The position numbers and the translations under genes are program-made. The notes beneath the pieces are model-generated. The model saw only the letters and a program-made list of their open reading frames with translations. It searched no databases and was not told the DNA's origin. 64,000 nucleotides of DNA, from NCBI GenBank assembly GCA_000827265.1, contig KN834792.1, positions 248,001-312,000 on the forward strand, read 5' to 3'. Source of the stretch: Collybiopsis luxurians FD-317 M1. Taxonomy: Eukaryota; Basidiomycota; Agaricomycetes; Agaricales; Omphalotaceae. Shown here in pieces: positions 14,492 through 26,726 of this stretch. How positions within the stretch are numbered: position 1 is the first letter of the stretch; each line of letters opens with the position of its first letter.

Positions 14492-15834
14492 TCAATTGGC
14501 CCCCAGCTCTTTCTCCAGCCTCAGCAAGTCATCGACAGTCTGGAGCACCATGTCCTCCAGCTCGAGCCCAGGAACTCCCAGTTCCTCCTTTGCAATGCTG
14601 CTATCAAACCTGGAAATCGGCTTTCCTTTCATGGGATCCTCGGCAGGAAGAGGAGCAAGACGAGAAGCAAGTTCTGGCCTCTTTTTATGAATGATTGAAA
14701 GGAACTCGTATGGCGATGCTCCACCCTTGATGAACAAGACACGTTTGCCGATCGTGCTATCGCTCTGCAGAGCTTTGACGTGGACGTCTGCAGTACCAAC
14801 TACATCACAGTATACGGGGGCGATATCGGGAATGAAGGTGCCGTTCAAGAGAGCATAGATGGGAGCATTGGACGCGTTAATGGCTTTCATGGACTTGATG
14901 GGATGGATCGTAGGACCGTACACGACGGCGGCTAGCGGGCCGAAAAATCGATTAGAGGGGAAGAGTCCAAAGAAGGGATGAAATGGACATACGACAAACA
15001 GTGGTTAGCTTGATCTCCGGGTTCTCTTTCGCGAAATCCCAGGCGGCTTGTTCAGCCAATTTCTTGGACGTGATGTAGACTGCGAAGGGAGGAAGTTGTC
15101 CGCTGACTGCCATATCATAGTTGAAAGGAAGCCTGCAATGAAGAGCTGATTGTAGATAGGCACTTTTTTCGGATGAAAGATCAACTTACCAGTCATCAGC
15201 TCCATAAGTCGTGTCTGCGTGAAGCACTAGATAACAAACCATTGGCGTCGTTATCAAGAAAAGAAAGAGGTTATAACTCACGGTCTGGGTTACTGGGTAT
15301 AGCACCAACGCTAGAAGTGACAACGATACGGTTGACTCCAGCTTTCTTCGCAGCACGGAGGGCACTCAGAGTGCCGTCAATAGCAGGTTCAAGCATGTCC
15401 TTCTTGGGGTCGAAAGCTCCGTCAGGGATGAAGAAAGGAGATGCGACATGGATGAGAGAAGAGACACCTTGGGAACAAAACGTGAGCAAGCGAATTTCAG
15501 GACGTTTTTCATATAAGAACACACCCTTGAAGGCTTCGGTGTAGTCACCGGTAACTGCATCGGCAACGACAACAGCTTCAAAATTGTTGGAAGGGAACAC
15601 CTTCTTCAATTCTGCGGCCTTCTCGGCAGATCGGACACTTCTACACGTAGACGCGTCAGCAACGCTTCAAAGCGGCATACACGACGTACCCTCGAACTGT
15701 AAGCCCTGCACCTAGGGCTTGCTTAACAATGTGAGATCCAAGGAAACCGTTGGCTCCAGTAACCTGAAAGAGTCCACATAAGCATTGGCAGAAGATTAGG
15801 ACGCAGGTTCACTAACGAGTATGCGAGACATCAT
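14492..15834 (-). CDS. NAD(P)-dependent extended SDR, dihydroflavonol reductase-like
   Basis: This is an oxidoreductase of the 3-beta-HSD / dihydroflavonol-4-reductase-like group, reducing a ketone or aldehyde with NAD(P)H; the substrate is unknown. The start is ATG 15834 or the next codon. The nucleotide-binding motif VTGANGFLGSHIV is assembled over an intron right after MSRIL. Then come SVRSAEKAAELKK, SSLIHVASPFF, the strand and Ser region RIVVTSSVGAI (about 15330-15300), the catalytic-type Y-x3-K in AVYITSKKLAEQAAWDFA (about 15090-15040), and VVYGPTIHP near 14920. It ends with DDLLRLEKELGAN, stop 14492-14494. About five short introns are needed, and all are plausible GT-AG. Related basidiomycete genes are often called ketoreductases or methylglyoxal reductases. 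Confidence 0.87.
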
Positions 15835-15839
15835 GGGGA

Positions 15840-17280
15840 TAAGGGAAATCGTCTGGTGATTGCGACTGCCTTAAAAATGGTTATCAGAGGATCGAATTAG
15901 TCCTACCTCAACCCGGGTCCGAGGCATGTCCGAAATGCTTTTTAAAAAAGATTCGCCACTGTCACCGGTCGGTATCGCTACGAAGTTCAGTTTTCATCGA
16001 TATGCGAGGGCTCCGGCACGTTTCATCAATCTTTTTTAATCGACAGTAGACGAAGGCCTGTAAAAGCCAGTAATCTGCTGTCTTTTGTGAGAAAGAAGAA
16101 GCCGAGACGACGCGCGTCGCTGCATCGCATTGTCTTGAGGTGTATTCTCTACGTGTCTGATGTCAGACTAAGTTTGGAAGTCGGCCTCCTGCCCAGGGAC
16201 CTCTTATGAGGGGCCGAAGTGGAACGGACAAAATTTAATGATCGGGTTGCGACTCTCCTGCCCGATGAAAACAGTCAGCGTAAAGGATTGTCGAAGATTT
16301 TCCTGAGGATCCAACAGATATCGATAGACATGAATAGAATTTGACGAAATGGGATTCGACTTTCGAGCCTCTGGAAATTCAAGAGCGCCAGAGTAGCGAA
16401 TCCAGGGAGATTTAAGAGTAACAGGAATGTCGTTTGGAAGATAAACCGATAACGTTCGCATTCCCAACGATCATGATCATCGTCAGCTGCAAACAGTGCA
16501 ATTGACTTCGGACCACGCAGGACCCCTGGACAGGGCAAAGTGAAGCTGCGGGTCGTACGGCGGCCCTGCCGATATGAAGATCATGTGACCCATTGTTGAC
16601 TTGAAGTCTCAGTTCGAACCACCAAAAATTCAATAAGCTGGCTTCTGCTTTGGACATGGGATTGATTGAGATGACAAAAGTGGGAGACATGAGGAATTCA
16701 TATCTACATTCTAATAGCTCTACATAGAAGTTTCACGACAGGATTCAGGCCAAAATCTGTTGAGTAGGCCGTATTCTGTAGCATGTACAAGATACGGCAG
16801 TCATGATATGATGGCAGTGATGTTGGACCAGCTGATCGAGATGGAACAAAGATTAGACGAGGGGTTGGCTAAAGAAACCGCCGAGCTGGTCGCCAATAGC
16901 AAAGATTAGAGAAATTCTTTCTCCTCCTCTCACGTACCCGGGTATGAAGATGACGCACTGAAAAACAATTTTTGCAACGACTGGTGCAATACTGGAAACT
17001 GTATACGGGGAGTTGGGCACACCAAGGATTGCGATCGTGCACTTTTGTCCAACGAAAGTTCTACTCATAGTGCGTGTGTTTCTGTATCAAGTTCTGTCCT
17101 CCTGCGCCCGAAAAAGCTGAATATATCCTCTGCTGCTCTACAGGCTACGACTTTCCAGCTGGATTTACCCATATTCAATGCAAATATAGCGCCTGAAAAG
17201 GCAGGTTCGTGGGGTTAGCTGAGCTCCGTTGATTCCACGACCGAATGAGCCATGCAGTCTTCGAATATCCATCGATTAAA
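15840..17280. other. Unresolved stretch with weak minus-strand ORFs
   Basis: No recognised gene lies in these 1.4 kb upstream of the DFR-like gene. On the minus strand, ORFs at 16853-17068 (71 codons), 16412-16690 and 16204-16467 (87 codons, with RYSGALEFPEARKS) could be exons of a small unknown protein or chance ORFs. No consistent splice path was found. Confidence 0.3.
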
Positions 17281-17400
17281 TGTTTAAACGCGCTAGTGAA
17301 ACTGATAAAACCATCCGTCGACATCCTCACCTGTCCGATAGGAGTGGAAGATTTGACTGGCTTTCGGGCAGGTATGCATGTACGAGTCGGGATCCGTATA
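17281..17400 (+). pseudogene. 3' relic of the adjacent short-chain dehydrogenase
   Basis: A stretch near 17325-17385 encodes DRSGRFDWLSGR followed by a GT splice-donor-like sequence. It closely matches the end of exon DGSGRFDWLSGR and its donor in the intact SDR gene at about 18925-18965. Similarity runs past the exon border into the intron, so this is a genomic duplication rather than a retrocopy. The rest of the gene is missing. Confidence 0.65.
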
Positions 17401-17919
17401 TATATATAAATAAATGGATTGTTTTGATTGACCGGAAGAATGCCACTGCCTATGTCTTCTCGTCTAATTTAAGATCTAAATAGCAACTTTAACGAGACTG
17501 AAAGAATGGTATCAGTAGAAAAGACCTACTTGTTACCGTGCAGCAGAGATATTGCCCAGCTGGGCATGCTCAGGCTCTACGCTGTAATCGCCCTTGTCGT
17601 CAATTGACGACTCAACGTGCGCGTCACCCTTGAACGCGTCGCGCGATTATCACGTGTTGGATCGCGTCAATTACTCATAGAGTTTGAGTTTACTGGGAAC
17701 ATTCGGGGATAGCGAAGTCTCAAGTTGGACGAATTATTCAAAACGGGTTGCTATTGAAATCCCACTCATACTCGGTCATTACAAAGACTCTAATGAGTCA
17801 GCAGAAACGCAAAGACTTATATTATACCGCTATCAGACACTCGAGAAAAAAATTGACCAGTCAACCACCCATCGATATCTTGATAGCTCCCGCAAACAAC
17901 CTTGAATACCAACACAGAT

Positions 17920-19126
17920 ATGACATCCCAGCTATCGTCCCCGTTCAGAAACCTTCCTGTAACTGCACACCACGAGTAAGTGCAATCAAAGTTAGGAATT
18001 AACGCTCGCTCATTTCATTGCTCCAGTATTTATGACGCAATATCACCCGAACTCTACTTCTCCAGCACCTCCACCGCCTTTCGCAACAAAATTGTCCTCG
18101 TCATCGGAGCTTCCAAGGGTATAGGTCTATCCATAGCTACCTTTTACGCCCGTGCGGGAGCCAAACTCGCAATCGTGTCGAGATCGCAAGATACACTTGA
18201 CGAAGCTAAGGCTCGGATAGTTTCTGATATCTCGGGCACGGAGGTGCTGGCTGTGGCTGCGGACGTTGTGGACACCAAGGCGATTGAAGGAGTTGTTGGA
18301 AAGGTTATTGAAAAGTACGGGAAACTTGATATCGTTATCGCGAACTCGGGTATCACTGGGCCTTGGACGAAGTGTGAGTCTTCAGATTAACAGCGTCGAG
18401 GGTCTGAACCTACTTCTTTTTTCTTTTGCTACGATAAGCTTTTCCCGAGAACGATCCAATCAATGACTGGTGGAAAGTCTTGGAAGTGAATCTTCGAGGT
18501 GTCTATAACGTTGCTCAGTGAGTTTTTTATTCCTCGAATAATTGTATGTCTCTCGATAAATTTTTCCCGTAAAGTTACGTCTTCCCGCACCTGGTAAAGA
18601 CGAACGGATTTTTCATTGCCATGTCTTCGATGGTTCCCCAGCGGGGTCTTCCATTCGCAAGTGCCTACGCAGCATCCAAGGTAGCGCTGAATAGGTTCAT
18701 CGAATACGCTGCCGTAGGTAGGTTATGCTCGGAGGCTTTCGATACCGACGAGTGAGCGGCAACTAACATCTTGAATTGAATTGTAGAACACCCCACAGTC
18801 AAGTCTCTCGCGTTCCATCCAGGAACGATTCAAACCGAGGGATCTTTGGCCAGCGGTCAGGAAGCATTGAAACAATACATGATTGACACAATACAGCTTC
18901 CTGCGGCGGCAATCCTAAAGTTAACGGATGGGAGTGGCAGGTTTGACTGGCTGTCGGGAAGGTATGTACTCGTAGAAGTCCGCTGTCCTCGTTTTCTGAT
19001 AGAAAATTTGACAATCTGTACCTTCCCAGATTTATTTCGGCAAACTGGGACTTGGAAGAAATAGAACGAGACCATAAGGACGAGATCATTAAGAATGGCT
19101 TGCTTCTTACCCGATTTATCGCATAA
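17920..19126 (+). CDS. Classical short-chain dehydrogenase/reductase
   Basis: This is an NAD(P)-dependent oxidoreductase of the classical SDR superfamily; substrate unknown. A short first exon (17920 to about 17976, MTSQLSSPFRNLPVTAHH) joins IYDAISPELYF across a 51 bp intron. Family motifs are VIGASKGIG (cofactor binding, about 18100-18126), the NAG-like IANSGITGPW (about 18340), the VNLRGVYNV strand (about 18490), catalytic Ser in AMSSMVPQRG and the Y-x3-K motif in SAYAASKVALNRF (about 18660). HPGTIQTE follows (about 18820). The C-terminal part DGSGRFDWLSGR / FISANWDLEE is split by an intron, and the stop is 19124-19126. All catalytic residues are present. A partial copy of the 3' region lies 1.5 kb upstream. 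Confidence 0.9.
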
Positions 19127-19197
19127 CAGCTGAACAGAGTCTGTACATGTACATAAGAGTAGTAGATACATTATATACATAAAACGAATAATAAGTG

Positions 19198-20466
19198 TCA
19201 AGCGACGGTGATCGCCTCTGGGGTTTCTAAACCATTAGCGTACTGGAAATCACCCGAGTTTTCGTACTAACAAAAGATATAATCAGCCGTCTTAAGGTAA
19301 ATGAAAGTGATATCGGCTTACCTCCCACATATCAAGTGCAACTTGACAGCTCTCTCGAACTACGACGGGAGCATCTTCGCGTTCAACCCATTCTTTGAGA
19401 TGGGGCAAAACTTCTGGTGTGGCTATTCCACCAAGAGCTTCGGCAGCTTCATGTCGAACCATATCAGATTCGCTGCCGTTTTGAAGGATTTGTACGAGGC
19501 AGGGTACCGAGTGGGGTGAGAGAAGTTGGCCAAAGACGAAAGCAATTTCATGCCTGGAAAGGGCAAAGAAAAGTTTAAAGTTTGATGCTTGATATGACCT
19601 CACTCACTTGAACAAGGCACTGTCATCTGAAAAGCCAGCAGCTAGGGCATCGACAGCAGCTGGAGAGCCGATATTTCGGAGGGCAAACATTGCTCGGTAA
19701 CGCTCAAAAAGTGATCGCTTCTTGTCAAGTAACTGATCTCGAAGTTCATCAATGTCTGTTTGGGAAACGTCGCCGGGTCTGGGTGCGCCTGCTAGAAGTC
19801 CTGAAGTGGCTGGAGCAGGGTCAATGGATGTATACAGGCTGGAAGCGAAAGGTTAACGAAAGGATCGTTGTGTGGGTGTATGAGACGCACGGTATATGAG
19901 TTTCGTTCTTCAACGTTTCATCATTCTTTGCGCCTTCTTCGGTTTTGTCCCATTCGATTTTCGCAATGGCAATTTCGCAAGTTTCACGAACCGATCTATC
20001 TGGATCTGATAGATATTCCTTGAGAATGGGGATAGAATGTGATGCGGATATGGCGCCCATGGCTTCGGCTGCCTAGAGTATCTTTCACAGTTATCATCAC
20101 TGCCGAACTGATACGATGTTCGACCGCACACACCTCATGCCGGACCATTGGGTCTTCGGACGGATTTCGCAGGACGGATTCGAGTACAGGAAGGGCAGAA
20201 GTGTTTTTGATCTGGCCTAGGCAATAGGCTAGCTCATGTTTGAGTAGAGCAGATGGATCCTGAAAGCCTGGATTGTATTCATGAGAATGATAAAGATTTA
20301 AGAGGATAGTGATACCTTTTGAGATGATTTTTATCGCGTCTTCGTTCTTGAGAGACTTGAGAGTGAAAAGAGACCTGAATCTATCGTGCAGAGGGACATT
20401 TCCAGAGGAATTTAACAGGGAATCTTGAAGAGCCTGAAGCTGAGCAGCGGATATAGAGGGTGACAT
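19198..20466 (-). CDS. LIA1: Deoxyhypusine hydroxylase
   Basis: This HEAT-repeat di-iron enzyme hydroxylates deoxyhypusine in eIF5A, the last step of hypusine synthesis, in the cytoplasm. The ATG at 20466 gives [19 protein letters not shown]. The paired His-Glu iron ligands are visible in both halves: [10 protein letters not shown] and [13 protein letters not shown] (the latter across an intron near 20150-20070), then [11 protein letters not shown] and [18 protein letters not shown] (about 19550-19400). The end [20 protein letters not shown] follows a last intron, with stop 19198-19200. The gene is convergent with the SDR, with only 71 bp between stops, and divergent from the permease gene. 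It is normally single-copy and essential or nearly so. Confidence 0.95.
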
Positions 20467-20663
20467 GAGTGTTCCGATAAAATTTTTAAGATATTCCCAC
20501 GTGGTATATAGATCAGTTCATAAAACGGATCTGCACATGGACGTATCTGTAGCCTTATGTGGAACCTTGTGGACCCGGTATATAATGCCCCCTCCGCTTC
20601 ATCATAATCTCCAGGACTCCCACTAGTCCAGAGTCTGTCTCCCACTGAAAATCCTCTCGTACA

Positions 20664-22875
20664 ATGTCTGCTGATGCCGACTCGGAAAAGGGATACTACT
20701 CTCCTTCCTCCCAAGATGTGGCGGAAGGACAGGAAAAGGTGGGCGAGCGGAACGTGAACAAACAGGCTGCTGAACGCTTCGGAGCATTCGCCCCAATCAT
20801 GGAGAAGCTCTTTGACTATGGCGTTGAAGCACGCGGTGTAGAACGAGTCCTGGAGAACGAACGAAATCCCAAAATGTTCTGGAATAAGTAAGTCGTTACC
20901 GACTCCCTGCTATTCGGGCTAATCGAGTGTCGCATGTGTATTTGCTTTTTCTTAGCTTGTTCATGTGGTGGTATGCCTTCCCTTGCTTCTTTCAATATTT
21001 ACAAGTTCCCGACGATCAACAGGTCTGTCAACTGTGTATTGACAACTGTTCCAATAGGTACATGTCTTCCCTCGCGCCACATGGTGCTACGTCTTCACCG
21101 TCTTTTCTGTGATTTTAGGTGCTCTTGCTCAAGCATTCTTTACACTGAGCTTTGGGTATGTGTGTGAACCCGACTCCGGTCATCCTGTTCTCATACGTTT
21201 GTAGCAATGCCTGCGCTACTATCTTTTGTTTTGGAGCTCTCGGGGCAGCCTTTACCTCCGCAATCGCCACTCTAGGACCTAAAACCGGCTTACGAACCAT
21301 GGTCATTGCCAGATTCAGTTCGGGATATGTTGGAGGAATCCTCTATTCCATATTAAATATCTTGACACAGTACGTGCCTTTTTTGTCCTTCCGGTCATTC
21401 GTTTGACAGTTAGCTTTTTCTGTCAAGGCTTGGTTTCGCTGTAACTTGTGTCATTCTCGGCGGTCAAACTCTTGCGGCGGTCCGGCCAGATACGCTCAGT
21501 CTAGAAGGTGGGGTGGCTATCGTTGCCGTCCTCAGCGTCATTCCTTGTTTCGTCGGCTATGAACTCCTCCATCGTTACGAGAGATACGTATGGGCCCCAA
21601 TTTTACTCGTCATGCTCTTTCTATATGGGCTAGGCGGTAAAGCTGGGTACCATCCCACCGCCCAAAAAGCCTTGGAGGATCCAGCAGGTCGGTTTTTGGC
21701 TGGTGATATATTGAGTTTTGGAGGAATTGTCTTTGGATCGTTCACCGGGGTCAGGAACAATTCATTGCGCTCTCTACTGACTTTTTGACATCTCATCATA
21801 CATTCTTTTTCATTCTTTTTACTAAATAGTGGGCACCAGTGGCGGCAGACTACAACTGTAAACTACCAGCCAACACCTCGGCATGGGCCGTCTTTTTCAT
21901 GACGTTTTTTGGACTATATCTCCCGATCTGCTTCATTTCGATCCTAGGCGCTGCTCTGATGACCATTACGGATCCGGCTTATGTCGCCGCCTACGCAGAT
22001 GGAAGCATGGGAGGTCTTATTGCACAAACATTGACCCCATGGGGCGGATTTGGGAAGTTTTTGCTAGTCGTTTTAGCTTTGTCGGTCATGTGGGTTTCTT
22101 TTACTATCCCAAGGAGAAAGTACCTTGACATCGGATATAGTGCAAATAACATGGTCAACACTTATTCAGCCGGTATCTCCATTCAAGCCTTGGGACGTCC
22201 CTTTGCTATCGTACCCCGGATGTTTTGGACTCTAGTGGGTTTTGCCGCGTATACTGTTGCCGGAGTAAGTTCCCGCTTTCCATTTCCGCTAAAAAGAAAT
22301 CTCGATGTCTTATCAATTCATCTTTGGAAAAGATCGTAGGACGTGAACATTTCTCGGACATTCTGTCAAACTTTTTGTCTATTCTCAGTTATTGGACTGC
22401 ATTCTTCATGGTCATAACCCTTGAGGAACATTTCATTTTCCGACGTAAAGGTGGAGTCCTTGGAGGTTATAATTTGGACGATTGGGATTCCCCTAGCAAG
22501 TGAGGGTGTATTAATGTTCTGCGGTTCATTCTGTGCTAACAATGTCAAGGCTTCCACTGGGTGTCGCGGGCATACTCGCTGGATGCTGCGGTATTGCTGG
22601 TGCAGTAGTCGGAATGGCTGAGGTCCGTTTCTAAATCCCCTAACCTCTAATACGAATATGGAATTGGCTTTTAGGTTTGGTACATCGGACCGATCGGTAA
22701 ACATGCCGGGAATCCTGAATTCGGCGGCGATCTTGGCTTTGAGGTGCGTATTTCCGAAGATTTCATGGGTACAGTTTGTTGATGGAGGTACATTTATCTA
22801 TAGCTCGCGGCAGCATTCGCTGGTGTGTCATATCCTATTTTACGTTGGGCGGAGATTCGCCTTGTGGGACGATGA
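20664..22875 (+). CDS. NCS1 family purine-cytosine permease
   Basis: This is a plasma-membrane proton symporter for nucleobases of the FCY2 type. The ATG at 20664 starts a hydrophilic N-terminus (MSADADSEKGYYSPSSQDVA) leading to FGAFAPIMEKLFDYGVEARG and ERVLENERNPKMFWNK, the usual family opening. Hydrophobic segments follow: GALAQAFFTLSFG, FGALGAAFTSAIATLGPKTG, RTMVIARFSSGYVGG, LGFAVTCVILGGQTLAAV, then AADYNCKLPANTSAWAVFFM and YSANNMVNTYSAGISIQAL. Late exons give LSYWTAFFMVITLEEHFIF, the motif YNLDDWDSPSKLPLGVAG, and an end at LAAAFAGVSYPILRWAEIR, stop 22873-22875. About twelve membrane helices are expected. Roughly ten short introns explain the frame changes. Confidence 0.92.
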
Positions 22876-23065
22876 GACCTATGGTTTGACAATGGGTTAC
22901 TTGCTTGCTTACATTGAGAATCATGTAAAGTATCATACGTCGCTACATGCGATAATCAATTAAAAAAGGGACTTCCTGGAACATTTAGTCTTACACCTCT
23001 GGGGAATGTGTCAACTACAGTAGCAGACCAAGAGTAGTGCCCTCTACTGCTCAGGTGTCAGGGTA

Positions 23066-25043
23066 TTATCCCCGTCGCGGTTTATCAACGAAAGCTCGAT
23101 ATCCTTTCTTCCAAAGTGGCTGGAAGGAATCAATGTGATCCTTTCCATAATCTTCAATTCTAGGAAAAGAGTGGTTAGAGGCGGCCAGAGTTGGCTGTAG
23201 AAAACATACGTGTCCTCAGTCACAAGAAGCTTAAGGTCAAGTTTTCGAAAGATGTTGGCAAAAATGAGATATAGTTCACACCAAGCTAAGCTGAATATGC
23301 ATGGTAAGCTTGGGACTCCTTGACTTCGCAAGTATTAGAGATTGAATACCCACTTTACGCCCAAACAAATTCGCGGTCCCTTGCTGAATGGAACGAGGTC
23401 TTCCATCATTTTGCCGGTATCCTCAGCGAGCCATCGATCAGGATTGAAGGTGCGTGGGTCAGGGTAGATATCTGGGTTCATGTGCATGAAGAGCACGCCC
23501 ATCTCCACAGAGGTCTAAGGACGGATCGGAGGAAGCCGGATCAAATCATCCTTCCAATCATTCCACTCACCCTTGGAGGAACTGCCCATCTACCTATAGT
23601 ACTCGTTGTATCACCGGTCTGGCGTGGAAGAGGATGAATGATTCCCGGTGCAAATCGTAGAGCTTCCTTGATGAACGCAGTCTACGCAATAGCACGTCCA
23701 TCAGTGTTGTGAATTTGAAATCGGTCAAAGCTGGCTGTCACAAACCAAATATGGTAACTTCTCCAATGCCACGAAACTGATGGACCTATCTTTGTCAGGC
23801 CACACCACGTAAAGTTCCTGCAGTATCCTCTTGCGAATAGATTCGTACTTCAGAAAGTAGAACGTCCCGACAGTGCACGCTCTGCCTAGATTAGGGCGCT
23901 GTCAGTTCATAAGCGGAGAGAAACGAATGAATGGGGGCTGACTCGTAGTATCCGATCCAGCTCCGACAAGGGTGAAGGCCTCGTCTACAAGCGATCTCCT
24001 TGACGGGCGGTCTTGTGACTTTGGTGCTAAAAGATGGTGATAGATCGTTTCGTGTTCAGCAATAGAGAGCGATTCAGGGTTGCGAATGAGTCTGTCGATC
24101 TGACGCTCAAACCGGGTTTTCATTTCCACATAACCTCTAAATTGGGGAGAAAGCCTTAGGATGAGCTTTTCTGGAGCACGCTTCACAGAATTTGTGAGGA
24201 AAGGGAAATGTATTTGAAGCCATAAACCTTTTATGATGTTGCGCTGACCCTGCACCAAAAAGTGAGTGAAACCCGGGATGTCGAGTGCATTAGTACATTC
24301 GGCGAAACAGTAGGAGGTGATAATGTCAACGGTTAGAGATTGATATGCGTCAGACAAGTCTACGCTCGAAGTGGGAGAGTTGTATTTCTCTTCGAGTAAT
24401 GCTACGAGCTTGTCAATCTGGTTCTCGAATGAGTACGTCGAACCACTGCAATGGAATCCTGAACTCACCTTGGTTTGAATCGTATACTCGAGTGACGCCA
24501 CTGCTTTACGAGAAAATAACGGGGCGATCAAGCCTCTTCTGTTTTTTGCTTCTTGGGGATCTATGAAGCCGACAGAAGATTCTCGACAGTGGGCCGTAAG
24601 ATGATGATAGAAGACAGGTTCTTTGATCAATTTTGACCCGTGCGTGTAGATATCATGATAAGCCTTTCTGTCATTGAAATGTAGCTAGTAGTACAATTTG
24701 AATGAGCTGTCAAAGAGACATACAACATGTTGAGAGCCTACCGCGTTGGGACCGACTCTGACTACAGGACCTACGGGGTTGATGTCAAGGCAATCGTGTC
24801 AGTCCACGTTGTAAAATTGGCTCGAAATTTAACGACAATAGATTCACCGTACACTTCATGGAGTCGTTCAATTTCGTTAAGAAAGCTTCCTTCCTTAACA
24901 ATATTATAATATGCCTCATATCCTTCGGTCAAAGCAGCCAAGATTGGTCCAGGGTATTTACAGAGTGGATGGAAGAAGGCTCGGTAAATTACCAGACCCC
25001 CGACGTAAGATACAACAATAGATGCGAGTAAGTAGAAAAACAT
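23066..25043 (-). CDS. Cytochrome P450 (copy 1 of a tandem pair)
   Basis: This is an ER-anchored heme monooxygenase, probably in specialised metabolism; it resembles the CYP58/trichodiene-oxygenase-like group common in basidiomycetes, but the substrate is unknown. The ATG at 25043 gives an N-terminal anchor followed by [14 protein letters not shown]. Removing short introns yields [19 protein letters not shown], then I-helix VGAGSDTTS (about 23960), the ExxR motif [25 protein letters not shown], the HPLPR segment, [13 protein letters not shown] and the heme loop [10 protein letters not shown] (about 23370). The 3' end needs two more introns and finishes [11 protein letters not shown], stop 23066-23068. 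The ORF fragments look broken, but every break coincides with a plausible GT-AG intron that is shared with copy 2, so I call it intact. About 500 residues. Confidence 0.87.
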
Positions 25044-25571
25044 TGTACAGGATGGTTGGTTAAGCTGTATTTGTCGATGAACGGGAGCTTGTATTTATAC
25101 TCAAAAAAGAACCTCAGAGAATTAGTTAATTCGAAATGTAGATTTTTTGGTATCGCTAGAAATTCAGTAGAGGGATTTTCCTTTTTAGGCTAGAAACGGA
25201 CCTCCAAGGCTGTGGCCAAACTACCTCACCAGCGAGTCACTTTGAAAATCCGAAATATTAAATGTCACCACGTAGTGATGTTCTCAAGGCAAAGACGGCT
25301 TTTACTGAAAATGCTAGTCACACGCATAGGTACTAGTGTGCGCAAATGCTAACTAGCCATATTGAGATAAATATGGAAAGTACCTTGGGATCAGATCTCC
25401 AACTACTACTTATTCTAAGTACTTAGGTCATCCGAAAGGCTATATTGGAGGTCTTCATATTTCTGCTCGAATTTTCCATCTATACGGTGATTTTCGGTTC
25501 ATGTGCCAGGTTGGGTGGCGAAACTGTCTGCTCAGGCAACATGACAGGGAAAGCAATATACTCCGTGAATA
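25044..25571. promoter_or_regulatory. Upstream region of P450 copy 1
   Basis: About 200 bp upstream of the start (to about 25236) align with the region upstream of P450 copy 2, including AAAAGAACCTC and the GTGGCCAAAC segment. Weaker similarity may continue to about 25440 (matching 29240-29345). The duplication thus included the promoter. Confidence 0.5.
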
Positions 25572-25970
25572 GGCTCGTACCCAGCCTGTCTATGAAGGCC
25601 TGTCTAGTGAGGGCCTGTCAATAGACAGGCTGGGAGATCTTGGAACTATTTGGATGGGTGTGCACAGAGTTTGAATTTCGCGTCCGGACCTACTACTTAT
25701 CAAACAGCCAGCTTTGGAGACAGTGAAATATGTACTGAAATGTTACAAATATTGGTATTACAGCATAAATTTTTCTGTAAATGAAGATCTCGCAAGCGTT
25801 TTGTTTAGTGCGTTTTGTGGATTCAGTGGAAGTGCCAACGAGCCGACAGCTGTCAAGTGTCCAAATCTTAAACTCCATGCACGTCCACCCAAACAATTCC
25901 AAGATCTCCTAACCTGTCCATCGACAGGCTCTCATTAGACCGGCCTTTATAGACAGGCTGGGTACGAGCC
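25572..25970. mobile_element. MITE with long terminal inverted repeats and TA target site
   Basis: The 399 bp element begins GGCTCGTACCCAGCCTGTCT and ends with the inverse (AGACAGGCTGGGTACGAGCC). The inverted repeats extend about 100 bp at roughly 85% identity. TA dinucleotides flank both ends (25570-25571 and 25971-25972), as expected for a Tc1/mariner-type target-site duplication. The centre has no transposase and is AT-rich. It lies between the two P450 copies. Confidence 0.85.
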
Positions 25971-25974
25971 TACT

Positions 25975-26450
25975 CTCTGAAGCGGAAAGAAGAAACGGGA
26001 GCAAATGTCAGGGATAAAAGGGCCATCGAAGCCGAGTCGAAGCTGAACTGCTGAGCGCTGAGCAGTAGGGGTAATTCGAGATAGTACGTCGTGTGCGAAT
26101 CTAAGAGCTTTATACGGTTTGGGTAGCTCCTCTAGAGAGGTCGAACCGCCAGCATTGATTTTATTCTTCGGAGAGAGATGAACAAGCTGTGGACCAACCA
26201 TGTTTCCAAAGTCTGCGACTGGCAGAACCCAAGTCCAGAAAGACACCCCATGCCCATCAAATAGCGCGCAATGAGGGGGACGAAATTCGAATTGGCTACC
26301 TGGGAGAGATGCAGTAATAACCAGGCGAAAAGGCAGCAGCCCCGTCGCCTAATTTGACGCATATCCCACGATAACCAATAGGGTGGTATAAAGAATCAAA
26401 GCGGGCGAACGCGGCATCGTCATATTGGAAATCTTGAAGCGAAAGAAATA
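25975..26450. other. Intergenic stretch between the MITE and the repeat
   Basis: No recognised gene. A minus-strand ORF of 99 codons (25947-26246) with PQLVHLSPKNKINAGG and LEELPKPYKALRFAHDVLS has no family I know; it overlaps the MITE end and may be a relic or chance. Confidence 0.3.
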
Positions 26451-26454
26451 AAAC

Positions 26455-26610
26455 AGCGCGTGAGATGCATCTATTTGCGCCACAAAGTGATCTAAGATAT
26501 TAGTGCGACTCGGAAGACTTAAGTTTTCTCCAGAATGGAGAGTTCAAGTCCGCTACAGCTGCTCAGAATCGCAGGCCGATCATCCGGCCACTATGTTATT
26601 CGTAAGAGTA
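26455..26610. repeat. Dispersed repeat, copy 1 (degraded)
   Basis: This roughly 150 bp sequence (GAGATGCATCTA..., CAAAGTGAT, ..GGCCGATCATCCGGCCACTA) resembles 29420-29560 and 40345-40485 in the same orientation. It lies about 120 bp beyond the 3' end of P450 copy 2. Confidence 0.6.
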
Positions 26611-26726
26611 CGAAAATCAAGCGGTACAGGAAATTCCACTGTGGGTCCTGACCCAGATACTTGGTCATGTTTATACGGACATGCACACGCAACGCCTGCT
26701 GAGTCTCGCTTCTAAATGTCTAAGTA

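Noticed and set aside
23902..24630. P450 copy 1 as a pseudogene because of split frames
   Set aside because: Each frame change is removed by a plausible GT-AG intron found at the same place in copy 2.
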